Below are positions 15,843 to 24,834 of a stretch of DNA of 64,000 nt, in pieces. The stretch spans positions 1,736,001 to 1,800,000 of the forward strand of contig NZ_FNSA01000003.1 in NCBI RefSeq assembly GCF_900104775.1, given 5' to 3'. The first letter of the stretch is position 1, and every line of letters starts with the position of its first letter. The translations under genes and the position numbers were made by a program. The stretch is from Tsukamurella tyrosinosolvens (GTDB lineage: Bacteria > Actinomycetota > Actinomycetes > Mycobacteriales > Mycobacteriaceae). The notes beneath the pieces are model-generated. The model saw only the letters and a program-made list of their open reading frames with translations. It was not told the origin of the DNA and did not search any database.

Positions 15843-17062
15843 CCGCCCCCGACGCGGTGCAGCGCGCGGTCGCCGACGCGTACCGGGACGAGTGGGGCCA
15901 GGTCGTGGCCACGGTCATCGGCCTCACCGGCGACTGGGATCTCGCGGAGGACTGTGCGCAGGACGCCTTCGCCGCTGCGCTCGCCACCTGGTCGCGGGAC
16001 GGGATCCCACCCCGCCCGGGCGCGTGGCTCACGACCACAGCGCGGAACAAGGCGCGGGACCGCCTGCGGCACGACGCCACGGGCCGCGACCGTACGCACC
16101 AGCTCGGCGCGCTCGCGGGCGCGGGGGAGGGCGCGCCTCCGGAGCACATCCCCGACGAGCGGCTGCGGCTGATCTTCACCTGCTGCCACCCCGCGCTGCC
16201 GCTCCCCGCTCGCGTCGCCCTCACCCTGCGCACCCTCGCCGGGCTCACCACCGGCGAGATCGCCGACGCCCTCCTCGCCACCGAGGCCGCCACGGCGCAG
16301 CGCATCGTCCGGGCCAAGCGGAAGATCGCCGAGGCGGGGATCCCGTACCGCGTGCCGCCGCCGGAGCTGCTGCCGCACCGTCTCCCCGCGGTGCTGGCCG
16401 TCGTGTACCTGATCTTCAACGAGGGGTACGACGAGGTCGACGGCGCCCGCGACCTCACGGGGGAGGCGCTGCACCTCGCCCGGGTGCTCGACCGCTTGAT
16501 GCCCGACGAGCCGGAGGTGCGGGGCCTCCTCGCGCTGCTGCTGCTCACCGAGTCCCGTCGCTCCCACCGCGTGCGCGCCGGGGTGCTCGTGCCGCTCGAG
16601 GAGCAGGACCGCAGTCGCTGGGACCGCGCGCTGATCAGCGAGGGGACGGGCCTCCTGGACTCCGCCCTGGCGATCGGTCGACCCGGTCCGTACCAGATCC
16701 AGGCGGCGATCGCCGCGTGCCATGCGACGGCCCCGGACGCCCGGAGCACCGACTGGCGGCAGATCGCCGCGCTGTACGCCGAGCTCGCGCGGACCGCGCC
16801 GTCGCCGGTGGTCGAGCTCAACCGGGCCGTCGCCGTCGCCATGGCCGACGGTCCGCCCGCGGGACTCGCCATCGTCGACGGGCTCGCCGCGACCGGGGCC
16901 CTCGACGGGTACCACCTGCTCGCCGCGACCCGCGCCGACCTGCTGCGGCGGGCCGGGCGCCCGGCCGAGGCGCTGGCGGCCTACGAGGATGCGCTGCGGC
17001 TCGTGCCGACCGAGCCGGAGCGCGCCTACCTCGCCCGGCGGGTGCGGGAACTGCGCGGCTGA
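15839..17062 (+). CDS. ECF sigma factor, ECF42 type with TPR-like C-terminal extension
   Basis: 407 residues. The N-terminal third carries sigma region 2 (DLAEDCAQDAFAAAL) and sigma region 4 (GLTTGEIADALLATEAATAQR). The remaining two-thirds form a helical extension with LIFNEGYDEVDG and TPR-like repeats (AEALAAYEDALRLVP). This fused extension and the adjacent DGPF gene define the ECF42 group, which has no anti-sigma factor. It probably switches on a small regulon; the gene at 17168 is a candidate because a TGTCGA / CGTC promoter-like pair precedes it. Confidence 0.9.
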   Translation: MTAPDAVQRAVADAYRDEWGQVVATVIGLTGDWDLAEDCAQDAFAAALATWSRDGIPPRPGAWLTTTARNKARDRLRHDATGRDRTHQLGALAGAGEGAPPEHIPDERLRLIFTCCHPALPLPARVALTLRTLAGLTTGEIADALLATEAATAQRIVRAKRKIAEAGIPYRVPPPELLPHRLPAVLAVVYLIFNEGYDEVDGARDLTGEALHLARVLDRLMPDEPEVRGLLALLLLTESRRSHRVRAGVLVPLEEQDRSRWDRALISEGTGLLDSALAIGRPGPYQIQAAIAACHATAPDARSTDWRQIAALYAELARTAPSPVVELNRAVAVAMADGPPAGLAIVDGLAATGALDGYHLLAATRADLLRRAGRPAEALAAYEDALRLVPTEPERAYLARRVRELRG

Positions 17063-17103
17063 CCCGGGCCGGGACGAACCCGGGCAGATTTCTTTCCGAG
17101 GAG

Positions 17104-17126
17104 TGTCGATTCCGGGCGGTCTCGTC
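17104..17126 (+). promoter_or_regulatory. Candidate ECF42-type promoter before the SRPBCC gene
   Basis: TGTCGA (17104-17109) and CGTC (17123-17126) with a 13-bp spacer lie about 40-60 bp before the ATG at 17168. Promoters of ECF42 sigma factors are reported to carry TGTCGA at -35 and CGA/TC at -10. The spacer here is somewhat short, so this is tentative. Confidence 0.4.
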
Positions 17127-17167
17127 CGTAGGTGGGGTGGACGACCCCCTACCGAAGGAGCCGGATC

Positions 17168-17707
17168 ATGTCGACCAAGCAGGACACCCAGTACCTGACC
17201 GCCGAGGTGCACATCGACCACGCCCCACAGCACGTGCTCGCCGCCGTGCTCGACGTCCGCCGGTGGTGGACCGAGAACCTCATCGGACACTCCGCCGCCG
17301 TCGGCGACGAGTTCGTCTTCACCGACGACGCCGCGTACCCCGGAGAGACCTCCCGCAGCAAGGAGGGCATCCGGTTCTGCCGGTTCCGGGTCACCGAGGT
17401 GAGCCCCACGCGGGTCGCCTGGCACGCCGTGGATTGCGAGATGACCTTCATCGAGGACCGCCACGAGTGGCGCGACACCGACGTGGTCATCGACATCACG
17501 CCGGCGGGAACCGGCACCGACCTGCGGCTCACCCACGTCGGGCTGACCGCCGCGTCGCAGTGCTTCGACGCCTGCTCGCGCGGCTGGAGCTTCTACGTCC
17601 GCACGAGCATCCCGCAGCTGGTCACCACCGGAACCGGCCAACCGATCCCGCGCTACGCCGACCCGGACGGCGCGGGCCGGACCGCACCGTCGGAAACACG
17701 GGCGTAA
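17168..17707 (+). CDS. SRPBCC (AHSA1-like) domain protein
   Basis: 179 residues with a clear GAAGGAG ribosome-binding site. The fold signature is that of START/SRPBCC hydrophobic-ligand proteins: early APQHVLAAVLDVRRWW, middle FRVTEVSPTRVAWH and late LTHVGLTAASQCFDACSRGW. Such AHSA1-type proteins are frequent targets and neighbours of ECF sigma factors with DGPF proteins. A TGTCGA/CGTC pair upstream makes it a likely target of the ECF42 protein. Ligand and function are unknown. Confidence 0.8.
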   Translation: MSTKQDTQYLTAEVHIDHAPQHVLAAVLDVRRWWTENLIGHSAAVGDEFVFTDDAAYPGETSRSKEGIRFCRFRVTEVSPTRVAWHAVDCEMTFIEDRHEWRDTDVVIDITPAGTGTDLRLTHVGLTAASQCFDACSRGWSFYVRTSIPQLVTTGTGQPIPRYADPDGAGRTAPSETRA

Positions 17708-17750
17708 CCGAACGGGCCGAACCCGGGCGGACCGGTTACACACGGGCAAC
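17693..17750 (+). promoter_or_regulatory. Candidate GlnR sites upstream of amtB
   Basis: GTTAC-N6-GCAAC (17735-17750) fits the GlnR box pattern gTnAC-N6-GaAAC closely, and GAAAC-N6-GTAAC (17693-17708) lies 27 bp before it. They sit 84-141 bp before amtB, at the end of the preceding gene. GlnR is the nitrogen regulator of amtB-glnK-glnD in mycobacterial relatives, so induction under nitrogen limitation is expected. Confidence 0.5.
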
Positions 17751-17833
17751 ACGGGCGCCTCCACCGGGAAACCGCAGCCGCAGAAGCTGTTCTCACTCGC
17801 GCCGCAACGGCGGCGCGCCCGAGGAGGTTTCCC

Positions 17834-19162
17834 GTGCTCTTGGCTTCTGTGCCCGACGAACTGTTCGGCAAGGTCGACTCCGGCACCACCGCGTGGATGC
17901 TGATGTCCGCGGCATTGGTGCTGCTCATGACGCCCGCCCTCGCGTTCTTCTACGGCGGTCTCTCCCGCCAGAAGAGCGTGCTCAACATGATGATGATGTC
18001 GATCGGCTCGCTGGGCCTGGTCTCCGTGATCTACGTGCTGTGGGGCTACTCGATGTCGTTCTCCGGCGAGGGCAACTACCTCGGGATGTTCGACAACCCC
18101 TTCACGTACTTCGGCCTCGACCAGCTCATGGAGACCAAGACGTCGGGCGAGGACACCCTGGTGGTGCTCAACGCCGCGGGCAGCGGCCTCCCGGCGATCG
18201 TCTTCGCCGGCTTCCAGCTGACCTTCGCCGTGATCACCGTCGCCCTGATCTCGGGCGCGCTCGCCGAGCGCGTGAAGTTCGGGACCTGGCTGCTGTTCAC
18301 CGGTATCTGGACCACCATCGTCTACCTGCCCCTGGCGCACATGGTGTGGGGCGGCGGACTGCTGTCGGGCGCCGAGGGCGGCATCGCCGCGAAGATGTTC
18401 GGCACCACCGACGGTCACGCCACCGTGGCGCCCATCGACTTCGCCGGCGGCACCGTGGTGCACATCAATGCGGGTATCGCGGGCCTCGTGCTGGCGATCA
18501 TCGTCGGCAAGCGCCTCGGCTTCGGCAAGCACTCCTACCGTCCGCACAACATCCCGTTCGTGATGCTCGGCGCCGCCCTCCTGTGGTTCGGCTGGTTCGG
18601 CTTCAACGCCGGTTCCGCGCTCGGCGCCAACGCCACGGCCGGCCTGGCCTGGGTCAACACGACCGCCGCCACCGCCGCCGCGATGCTCGGCTGGCTCGCG
18701 GTGGAGAAGTTCCGCGACGGCCACGCCACCACGGTGGGTGCCGCGTCGGGCGTCGTCGCCGGCCTCGTCGCCATCACCCCGGCCTGCGCGAACGTGACCC
18801 CCGTGGGCGCCCTCATCCTGGGCGTCGTCGCCGGTGTCGCCGCCGCCTTCGGTGTGGGCCTCAAGTCCAAGTTCGGCTTCGACGACTCGCTCGACGTGGT
18901 GGGCGTGCACCTGGTGGCCGGCGTGATCGGCACCGTCGCGCTCGGCTTCCTGGCCAAGGACACCGGGCTGTTCTACGGCGGCGACTACAAGCAGCTGGTC
19001 GTGCAGATCGTCATCGCGGCGGTCGCCCTGGCCTTCACGGCGATCCTCACCGGGGTCATCGCCTTCGCGCTCAAGCCGCTCGGCTGGCGCGTCGACAAGG
19101 AGGAAGAGGCCGACGGCATCGACAACTCCGAGCACGCCGAGACGGCTTACGACCTGGTCTGA
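17834..19162 (+). CDS. amtB: Ammonium transporter AmtB
   Basis: 442 residues from a GTG preceded by GAGGAGG. About eleven transmembrane helices are visible. Amt signatures include TPALAFFYGG, the paired pore histidines in LAHMVWGGG and VVGVHLVAGV, and FGWFGFNAGSA. It admits ammonium when nitrogen is scarce and is plugged by the PII protein encoded directly downstream. There is no cleavable signal peptide, as is usual for actinobacterial Amt proteins. It forms an operon with glnK and glnD. Confidence 0.97.
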   Translation: MLLASVPDELFGKVDSGTTAWMLMSAALVLLMTPALAFFYGGLSRQKSVLNMMMMSIGSLGLVSVIYVLWGYSMSFSGEGNYLGMFDNPFTYFGLDQLMETKTSGEDTLVVLNAAGSGLPAIVFAGFQLTFAVITVALISGALAERVKFGTWLLFTGIWTTIVYLPLAHMVWGGGLLSGAEGGIAAKMFGTTDGHATVAPIDFAGGTVVHINAGIAGLVLAIIVGKRLGFGKHSYRPHNIPFVMLGAALLWFGWFGFNAGSALGANATAGLAWVNTTAATAAAMLGWLAVEKFRDGHATTVGAASGVVAGLVAITPACANVTPVGALILGVVAGVAAAFGVGLKSKFGFDDSLDVVGVHLVAGVIGTVALGFLAKDTGLFYGGDYKQLVVQIVIAAVALAFTAILTGVIAFALKPLGWRVDKEEEADGIDNSEHAETAYDLV

Positions 19163-19199
19163 GGTGACCGGATCTAAGCTGAATCCACATCCGACTTAA

Positions 19200-19553
<354 letters not shown>

Positions 19554-19562
19554 GACACGCCG

Positions 19563-22067
19563 ATGACGGTGCCGGACAGGGCGATCGTGCGGACCCCGGA
19601 GAGCGGCCCGGCCGGGAACGGCGGGCCGAGCGGGAGCGGCGGGCAGGGCGGCGCGAAGGAACTGGTCGCCGCCCGCGCCCGCCTCCTCGACCGGGCGGCG
19701 GGACCCCACCGCCTCGATCCCGCGGCCCTGCGCGGCGCCCTCGCCGACCTCGCGGAGGTGTGGCTCACCACGCACGGCGCCGCCGCCGGCATCGGCCCGG
19801 ACAGCGGACTCGCCCTCGTGGCCGTCGGCGGCCTCGGTCGTCGGGAGCTGCTGCCCTACAGCGACTTCGATCTGCTCCTCGTGCACGACGACGGGCTCGA
19901 CCCCGCGCACGTGGGCGCCGTCGCCGAGAAGATCTGGTACCCGCTGTGGGACGCGCACATCAAGCTCGACCACAGCGTCCGCACGGTGCCCGAGGCGGTG
20001 CGCGTCGCGCAGTCGGACCTCACGGCCGCCCTCGGGCTGCTCGACGCCCGGCACATCGTGGGCGACGAGGAGATCACCAACCTGCTCATCAGCGGCGTGC
20101 GGCGGCAGTGGCGCGCCGACATCCGCTCCCGCGTCGACGACCTCGTCGACCAGGCCCGCGACCGGTGGCGCCGCTCGGGCGAGATCGCCCACCGCGCCGA
20201 GCCGGACCTCAAGAACGGCCGGGGCGGCATGCGCGATGTGCAGCTGCTGCAGGCGCTCTCACTGGCCCAGCTGACCGACGGGATCCCGACACCGTCGGCC
20301 ACGCCGAACGGCACCACCGGCAACGACCTGGCCGCCGCCTACGCCCGCCTGCTGGACGTGCGCACCGAGCTGCACCGCATCTCCGGCCGCGCCCGGGACC
20401 AGGTCCGCGCCCAGGAGGCCGACGAGATCGGGGCGGCGCTCCGCCTCGGCGACCGCTTCGACCTCGCCCGCACCATCAGCGACAGCGGCCGCACCGTGGC
20501 CTACGCCGTCGACGTGGGCATCCGCACCGCCCAGAACGCGCTGCCGCGGCGCGGCTTCTCCCGGCTGCGTCGCCCGCCCGTCCGGCGCCCCCTCGCGGAG
20601 GGGGTCGTCGAACACGCCGGGGAGGTCACCCTCGCCCGCGACGCCCGTCCCGACCGTGACCCGGCCCTGACGATCCGCGTCGCCGCCGCCGCGGCCGCCT
20701 CCGGGCTGCCCATGTCCGCGTCGACCCTGGCCCGCCTCGCCGAGGTCGCCCCGGCCCCGCGCAGTCCCTGGCCGGCGGAGACCGTCGCCGACCTGCTCGC
20801 GCTCCTCGGCGCCGGGCGGAGCGCCGTGCCCGTCATCGAGGCCCTCGACCGCACCGGCCTCTGGGGACGCCTGCTGCCCGAGTGGGGTGCCGTCCGCGAC
20901 CTGCCGCCCCGCGACGCCGTGCACACCTGGACCGTCGACCGGCACCTCGTCGAGACGGCTGCGCACGCCGCCAACCGCGCCACCGACGTCGCCCGCCCCG
21001 ACCTGCTGGTGCTCGGCGCGCTGCTGCACGACCTGGGCAAGGGCCGCGGCGGCGACCACAGCGTGATCGGCGCCGAGCTCGCGGAGGCCATCGCCGCCCG
21101 GCTCGGCATGTCCGAGCCCGACACCGCCCTGCTCGCCGCGATGGTGCGGCACCACCTGCTGCTGCCCGCCGTCGCCACGCGCCGCGACCTCGACGACCCC
21201 GCGACCATCGAGATGGTCGCGGAGAAGATCGACCACGACCGGACCCTGCTGGAACTGCTCCACGCCCTCGCCGAGGCCGATTCGCTCGCCACCGGCCCGG
21301 GCGTCTGGGGCGACTGGAAGTCGCGGCTCATCGGGGAGCTCGTCCGCCGCACGCATCGCGTGCTCGACGGTGAGCCCGCGCCGCAGCCCGGGCCCGTACC
21401 CGAGGAGGTGGCGGCGCTCGCGGCCGCGGGTGGGACGCACGTGCGGATCACCCCGGCGCCCGCGCTGGGGCCGCACACCTTCACCGTCGCCGTCGTCGGC
21501 CCCGACCGTCGCGGCGTCCTCGCGCGGATGGCCGCCGTGCTCGCACTCGCCGGCCTGCGGGTCCAGAGCGCCACCGTCGGCGCCGTGGGGGAGTCCGCGG
21601 TCAACACCTTCGTCGTGGTCCCGACCTTCGGCGACCCGCCCGACCCCGCCGTCGTCCGGCAGCGGCTGCTCGCCGCCCTGGACGGCGCCGACGTCCTCGC
21701 CGAGCTCCGGCGCCGCGAGCGCGCCGCGGCCGCTCCCGTCGACGGCAGCGCCGCCGCGCCCCCCTTGCGCGTGCCCGCGCCGCCCCGGCTGCGCTGGTTC
21801 GACGGGGCGCCCGGCACCGTCGTCCTCGAGGTCCGGTCCGGCGACACACCCGGGCTGCTCGCGCGGGTCGCCGGTGCCCTCGACGACGCCGGCCTCGACG
21901 TCCGGTGGGCCAAGCTGGCCACGCTCGGCGCCACCGCCGTCGACGTCTTCTGCCTGGCGGTGCCGGGCGACGAGGCGGCCGTGCGGGCCCGCGCGGAGGA
22001 GGCGGTCATCGCGGTTCTGCCGGAGGCCGCGCCGCCTGCGCCACCGGAGGATGAGCAGACCCGATAG
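19563..22067 (+). CDS. glnD: [PII] nucleotidyltransferase GlnD
   Basis: 834 residues, nine bp after glnK. Domains in order: nucleotidyltransferase (GGLGRRELLPYSDFDLLL, about residues 90-110), GlnD-specific helical region with KNGRGGMRDVQLL, HD hydrolase (LLHDLGKGRGGDHS near residue 490) and two ACT domains (about 640-700 and 750-820) that sense glutamine. It attaches a nucleotide to the PII tyrosine and removes it again. The N-terminal 40 residues are Gly-rich and poorly conserved, so the true start could be later. Confidence 0.95.
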   Translation: MTVPDRAIVRTPESGPAGNGGPSGSGGQGGAKELVAARARLLDRAAGPHRLDPAALRGALADLAEVWLTTHGAAAGIGPDSGLALVAVGGLGRRELLPYSDFDLLLVHDDGLDPAHVGAVAEKIWYPLWDAHIKLDHSVRTVPEAVRVAQSDLTAALGLLDARHIVGDEEITNLLISGVRRQWRADIRSRVDDLVDQARDRWRRSGEIAHRAEPDLKNGRGGMRDVQLLQALSLAQLTDGIPTPSATPNGTTGNDLAAAYARLLDVRTELHRISGRARDQVRAQEADEIGAALRLGDRFDLARTISDSGRTVAYAVDVGIRTAQNALPRRGFSRLRRPPVRRPLAEGVVEHAGEVTLARDARPDRDPALTIRVAAAAAASGLPMSASTLARLAEVAPAPRSPWPAETVADLLALLGAGRSAVPVIEALDRTGLWGRLLPEWGAVRDLPPRDAVHTWTVDRHLVETAAHAANRATDVARPDLLVLGALLHDLGKGRGGDHSVIGAELAEAIAARLGMSEPDTALLAAMVRHHLLLPAVATRRDLDDPATIEMVAEKIDHDRTLLELLHALAEADSLATGPGVWGDWKSRLIGELVRRTHRVLDGEPAPQPGPVPEEVAALAAAGGTHVRITPAPALGPHTFTVAVVGPDRRGVLARMAAVLALAGLRVQSATVGAVGESAVNTFVVVPTFGDPPDPAVVRQRLLAALDGADVLAELRRRERAAAAPVDGSAAAPPLRVPAPPRLRWFDGAPGTVVLEVRSGDTPGLLARVAGALDDAGLDVRWAKLATLGATAVDVFCLAVPGDEAAVRARAEEAVIAVLPEAAPPAPPEDEQTR

Positions 22068-22070
22068 TCT
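22065..22070 (+). promoter_or_regulatory. -10 box for leaderless start of ffh
   Basis: TAGTCT begins at the glnD stop codon and ends 6 nt before the ffh ATG (22077). This predicts a separate leaderless ffh transcript. The intervening GGAG is only 2 nt from the ATG. Confidence 0.5.
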
Positions 22071-22076
22071 GGAGCA

Positions 22077-23648
22077 ATGTTCGAATCCCTCTCCGATCGG
22101 CTCACAGGCGCGCTCAAGGACCTGCGCGGCAAGGGCCGGCTCACCGACGCCGACATCGACTCGACGGCCCGCGAGATCAGGCTCGCGCTGCTCGAGGCCG
22201 ACGTCGCGCTGCCCGTGGTGCGCGCCTTCGTCGCCCGGGTCAAGGAGCGGGCCAAGGGCCACGAGGTCTCGGCCGCGCTCAACCCCGCGCAGCAGATCGT
22301 CAAGATCGTCAACGAGGAGCTCGTCGGGATCCTCGGCGGCGAGACCCGGCGGCTGAACCTCGCGAAGACCCCGCCGACCGTGATCATGCTGGCCGGCCTG
22401 CAGGGCGCCGGTAAGACCACGCTCGCCGGCAAGCTCGCGGCCTTCCTCAAGAAGCAGGGCCACACGCCGATGCTCGTGGCCTGCGACCTGCAGCGGCCCG
22501 GCGCCGTCGACCAGCTGAAGATCGTCGGCGAGCGCGCCGGCGTGCCCACCTACGCGCCGCACCCCGGCACCTCCGTCGGCGGCGAGGGCACCCTCGGCGT
22601 GAGCGCCGCCGACCCGGTCGAGGTCGCCCGCGGCGGCATCGCCGAGGCCCGGGCCAAGCAGCACGACGTCGTCATCGTCGACACCGCCGGTCGCCTCGGC
22701 ATCGACGAGGAACTCATGGGCCAGGCCAAGGCGATCCGCGACGCCGTGGACCCCGACGAGGTGCTGTTCGTCCTCGACGCCATGATCGGCCAGGACGCGG
22801 TCACCACCGCGCAGGCCTTCGCCGACGGCGTCGACTTCACCGGCGTGGTGCTCACCAAGCTCGACGGCGACGCCCGCGGCGGCGCCGCGCTCTCGGTCCG
22901 CGAGATCACCGGCAAGCCGATCCTGTTCGCGTCCACCGGCGAGAAGCTCGACGACTTCGACGTCTTCCACCCCGATCGGATGAGCTCCCGGATCCTCGGC
23001 ATGGGCGACGTGCTCTCGCTCATCGAGCAGGCCGAGCAGCACATGGACCAGCAGAAGGCGGAGGAGGCGGCCGCCAAGATCACCTCCGGCGAGCTGACCC
23101 TCGAGGACTTCCTCGACCAGATGCTGATGATCCGCAAGATGGGCCCCATCGGGAACCTGCTGGGCATGCTGCCCGGCGCGGGCCAGATGAAGGACGCCCT
23201 CGCCGCGGTCGACGACAGCCAGCTCGACCGGATCCAGGCGATCATCCGCGGCATGACCCCGGCCGAGCGCAGCGATCCGAAGATCATCAACGCCTCCCGC
23301 CGCCTGCGCATCGCCAAGGGCTCCGGCGTCACCGTCACCGACGTGAACCAGCTGGTGGACCGCTTCTTCGAGGCCCGGAAGATGATGTCGCAGATGGCGG
23401 GCTTCGGCGGCGGCGCCCCGAAGCGGCTGTCCAAGCGCAAGCAGAAGGGCAAGCAGGGCAAGAAGAACAACCGCGCCCGGCAGACCGGCCCCGCGGGGCC
23501 CAAGATGGGCGGCGGTTTCCCGGGGATGCCCGGCATGCCCGCCGGGATGGACCTGTCGAGCATGCCCAAGGGCCTCGACCAGCTGCCCCCCGGCCTGGAG
23601 GGCATCGACATGGCCGCCCTCGAGGAGCAGCTCCGTAAGAAGCGGTAG
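22077..23648 (+). CDS. ffh: Signal recognition particle protein Ffh
   Basis: 523 residues. N domain, then the GTPase G domain (LQGAGKTTLAGKLA, DLQRPGAVDQL, DTAGRLGIDEELM, TKLDGDARGG), then the Met-rich M domain (residues about 320-450: QMLMIRKMGPIGNLLGMLPG) that binds 4.5S RNA and signal peptides. The C-terminus adds a Lys/Gly/Met-rich tail common in actinobacteria. It works with FtsY (5756) to target membrane proteins. Confidence 0.98.
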   Translation: MFESLSDRLTGALKDLRGKGRLTDADIDSTAREIRLALLEADVALPVVRAFVARVKERAKGHEVSAALNPAQQIVKIVNEELVGILGGETRRLNLAKTPPTVIMLAGLQGAGKTTLAGKLAAFLKKQGHTPMLVACDLQRPGAVDQLKIVGERAGVPTYAPHPGTSVGGEGTLGVSAADPVEVARGGIAEARAKQHDVVIVDTAGRLGIDEELMGQAKAIRDAVDPDEVLFVLDAMIGQDAVTTAQAFADGVDFTGVVLTKLDGDARGGAALSVREITGKPILFASTGEKLDDFDVFHPDRMSSRILGMGDVLSLIEQAEQHMDQQKAEEAAAKITSGELTLEDFLDQMLMIRKMGPIGNLLGMLPGAGQMKDALAAVDDSQLDRIQAIIRGMTPAERSDPKIINASRRLRIAKGSGVTVTDVNQLVDRFFEARKMMSQMAGFGGGAPKRLSKRKQKGKQGKKNNRARQTGPAGPKMGGGFPGMPGMPAGMDLSSMPKGLDQLPPGLEGIDMAALEEQLRKKR

Positions 23649-23650
23649 TG

Positions 23651-23728
23651 CGTCGCGAAACCGGCGGAATCCTGCGGTACGAGGCCGCAAATGGCCTCGT
23701 ACCGTCGAAATCGCCCGGTTTCACGACG
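23651..23728. repeat. Two-tier inverted repeat between ffh and the amidohydrolase gene
   Basis: Outer arms CGTCGCGAAACCGG (23651-23664) and CCGGTTTCACGACG (23715-23728) pair at 13 of 14 positions. Inner arms CGGTACGAGGCC (23675-23686) and GGCCTCGTACCG (23693-23704) are perfect over 12 bp around a 6-nt loop. The structure starts 3 bp after ffh stops and ends against the next -10 box. It may terminate ffh, or act as a regulator site or cruciform. Confidence 0.7.
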
Positions 23729-23734
23729 TAGGGT
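23729..23734 (+). promoter_or_regulatory. -10 box for leaderless start of the amidohydrolase gene
   Basis: TAGGGT lies 7 nt before the GTG at 23742, directly after the large inverted repeat. Confidence 0.5.
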
Positions 23735-23741
23735 TGCCCGG

Positions 23742-24824
23742 GTGAGCGATCTGCACTTCACCGGCGTCGTCCTGCCCGGCGGCGACGGCGAGTTCTGGGT
23801 GTCCGACGGTGCCGTGCGATTCGATCCGCCCGGCGGTCCGGTCACCGAGCTGACGGGGTTCGCGGTGCCCGGCTACGTCGACGCGCATTGCCACGTCGGC
23901 ATCGTCGAGGACGGCGAGCCCGACCTCGTGCGCGGCCGCGCGCTGGCGCTGGAGGACGTCGCCGTCGGCGTCACCGTGATCCGCGAACCCGGTTCCGACC
24001 TCGACACGTCGCCGCTGGACGGACAGCCCGGCCTCCCGCGGTTCGTCCGGATGGGCAGGCACATCGCGCTGGTCAAGCGGTACACGCGCGGGCTCGGCGA
24101 GCAGCTCGAGGACCCGTCGCAGCTCGTGGACGCGGTCCGGCGGCGGGCCGCCGAAGGGCACCCGTGGATCAAGCTCGTGGGGGACTGGATCGACCGGTCC
24201 GTCGGTGACCTCGCGCCGCTGTGGCCCGACGACGTGCTCGCCGAGGCCGTCGCCGTGGCGCACGACGCCGGCGCCCGGATCACCGCGCACGTCTTCGGTG
24301 AGGACGCGCTGCCCGGCCTGCTGGCCGCCGGCGTCGACGCGATCGAGCACGGCTCCGGCCTCACCGCGGACACCATCGAGACCATGGTGGAGAAGGGGAT
24401 CGGCCTGGTGCCCACCATGATCCAGATCGAGAACTTCCCCTCCATCGCCGCACCCGCGCAGGAGAAGTTCCCCACGTACCACCGCCACATGACGGCGCTG
24501 CACGACCGCCGCAAGGCCACGTTCCGCGCCGCCTGGGAGGCCGGGGTCGCCATGTACGCGGGTACCGACGCCGGCGGCTTCAACGTGCACGGCGCGCTGC
24601 CTCGCGAGATCGAGGCCCTGTCCGCCGTCATGCCGCCGGAGGAGGCCATCGCCGCCGCGTCCTGGCGGGCGCGGCAGTGGCTCGGCTTCGCCGGTATCGA
24701 CGACGGCGCCCCCGCCGACCTGGTGATCTACGGCGAGGACCCCCGCGTGGCCCTCGCCCACGGCGCCCTGCCGGCACCGTCGGCGGTGGTCGTCCGGGGC
24801 GAGCCCGCCGACCTGCCCCGGTGA
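23742..24824 (+). CDS. Amidohydrolase-family metal enzyme
   Basis: 360 residues from GTG 23742. The hallmark metal motif DAHCHVG (HxH) follows the small N-terminal beta-sandwich, with a likely bridging Lys in WIKLVGDW, His ligands in ITAHVFGEDAL and AIEHGSG, and the Asp in AGTDAGGFN. This is the imidazolonepropionase/prolidase-like group of cyclic amidohydrolases. The substrate cannot be inferred, since neighbours are ffh and a convergent regulator gene. Confidence 0.85.
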   Translation: MSDLHFTGVVLPGGDGEFWVSDGAVRFDPPGGPVTELTGFAVPGYVDAHCHVGIVEDGEPDLVRGRALALEDVAVGVTVIREPGSDLDTSPLDGQPGLPRFVRMGRHIALVKRYTRGLGEQLEDPSQLVDAVRRRAAEGHPWIKLVGDWIDRSVGDLAPLWPDDVLAEAVAVAHDAGARITAHVFGEDALPGLLAAGVDAIEHGSGLTADTIETMVEKGIGLVPTMIQIENFPSIAAPAQEKFPTYHRHMTALHDRRKATFRAAWEAGVAMYAGTDAGGFNVHGALPREIEALSAVMPPEEAIAAASWRARQWLGFAGIDDGAPADLVIYGEDPRVALAHGALPAPSAVVVRGEPADLPR

Positions 24825-24834
24825 CGCCGCGGCG

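Noticed and set aside
15590-19135. An 1181-codon minus-strand frame across the sigma factor, SRPBCC and amtB genes
   Set aside because: No recognisable domain and His/Arg/Glu-rich shadow composition; three well-supported genes lie opposite.
15892-19167. A 1091-codon plus-strand frame overlapping the sigma factor to amtB in another phase
   Set aside because: Arg/Pro/Ala/His-rich frame-shifted readout with no motif; correct phases carry known proteins.
20259-23690. An 1143-codon minus-strand frame opposite glnD and ffh
   Set aside because: Shadow of two universally conserved genes; no start signal or motif.
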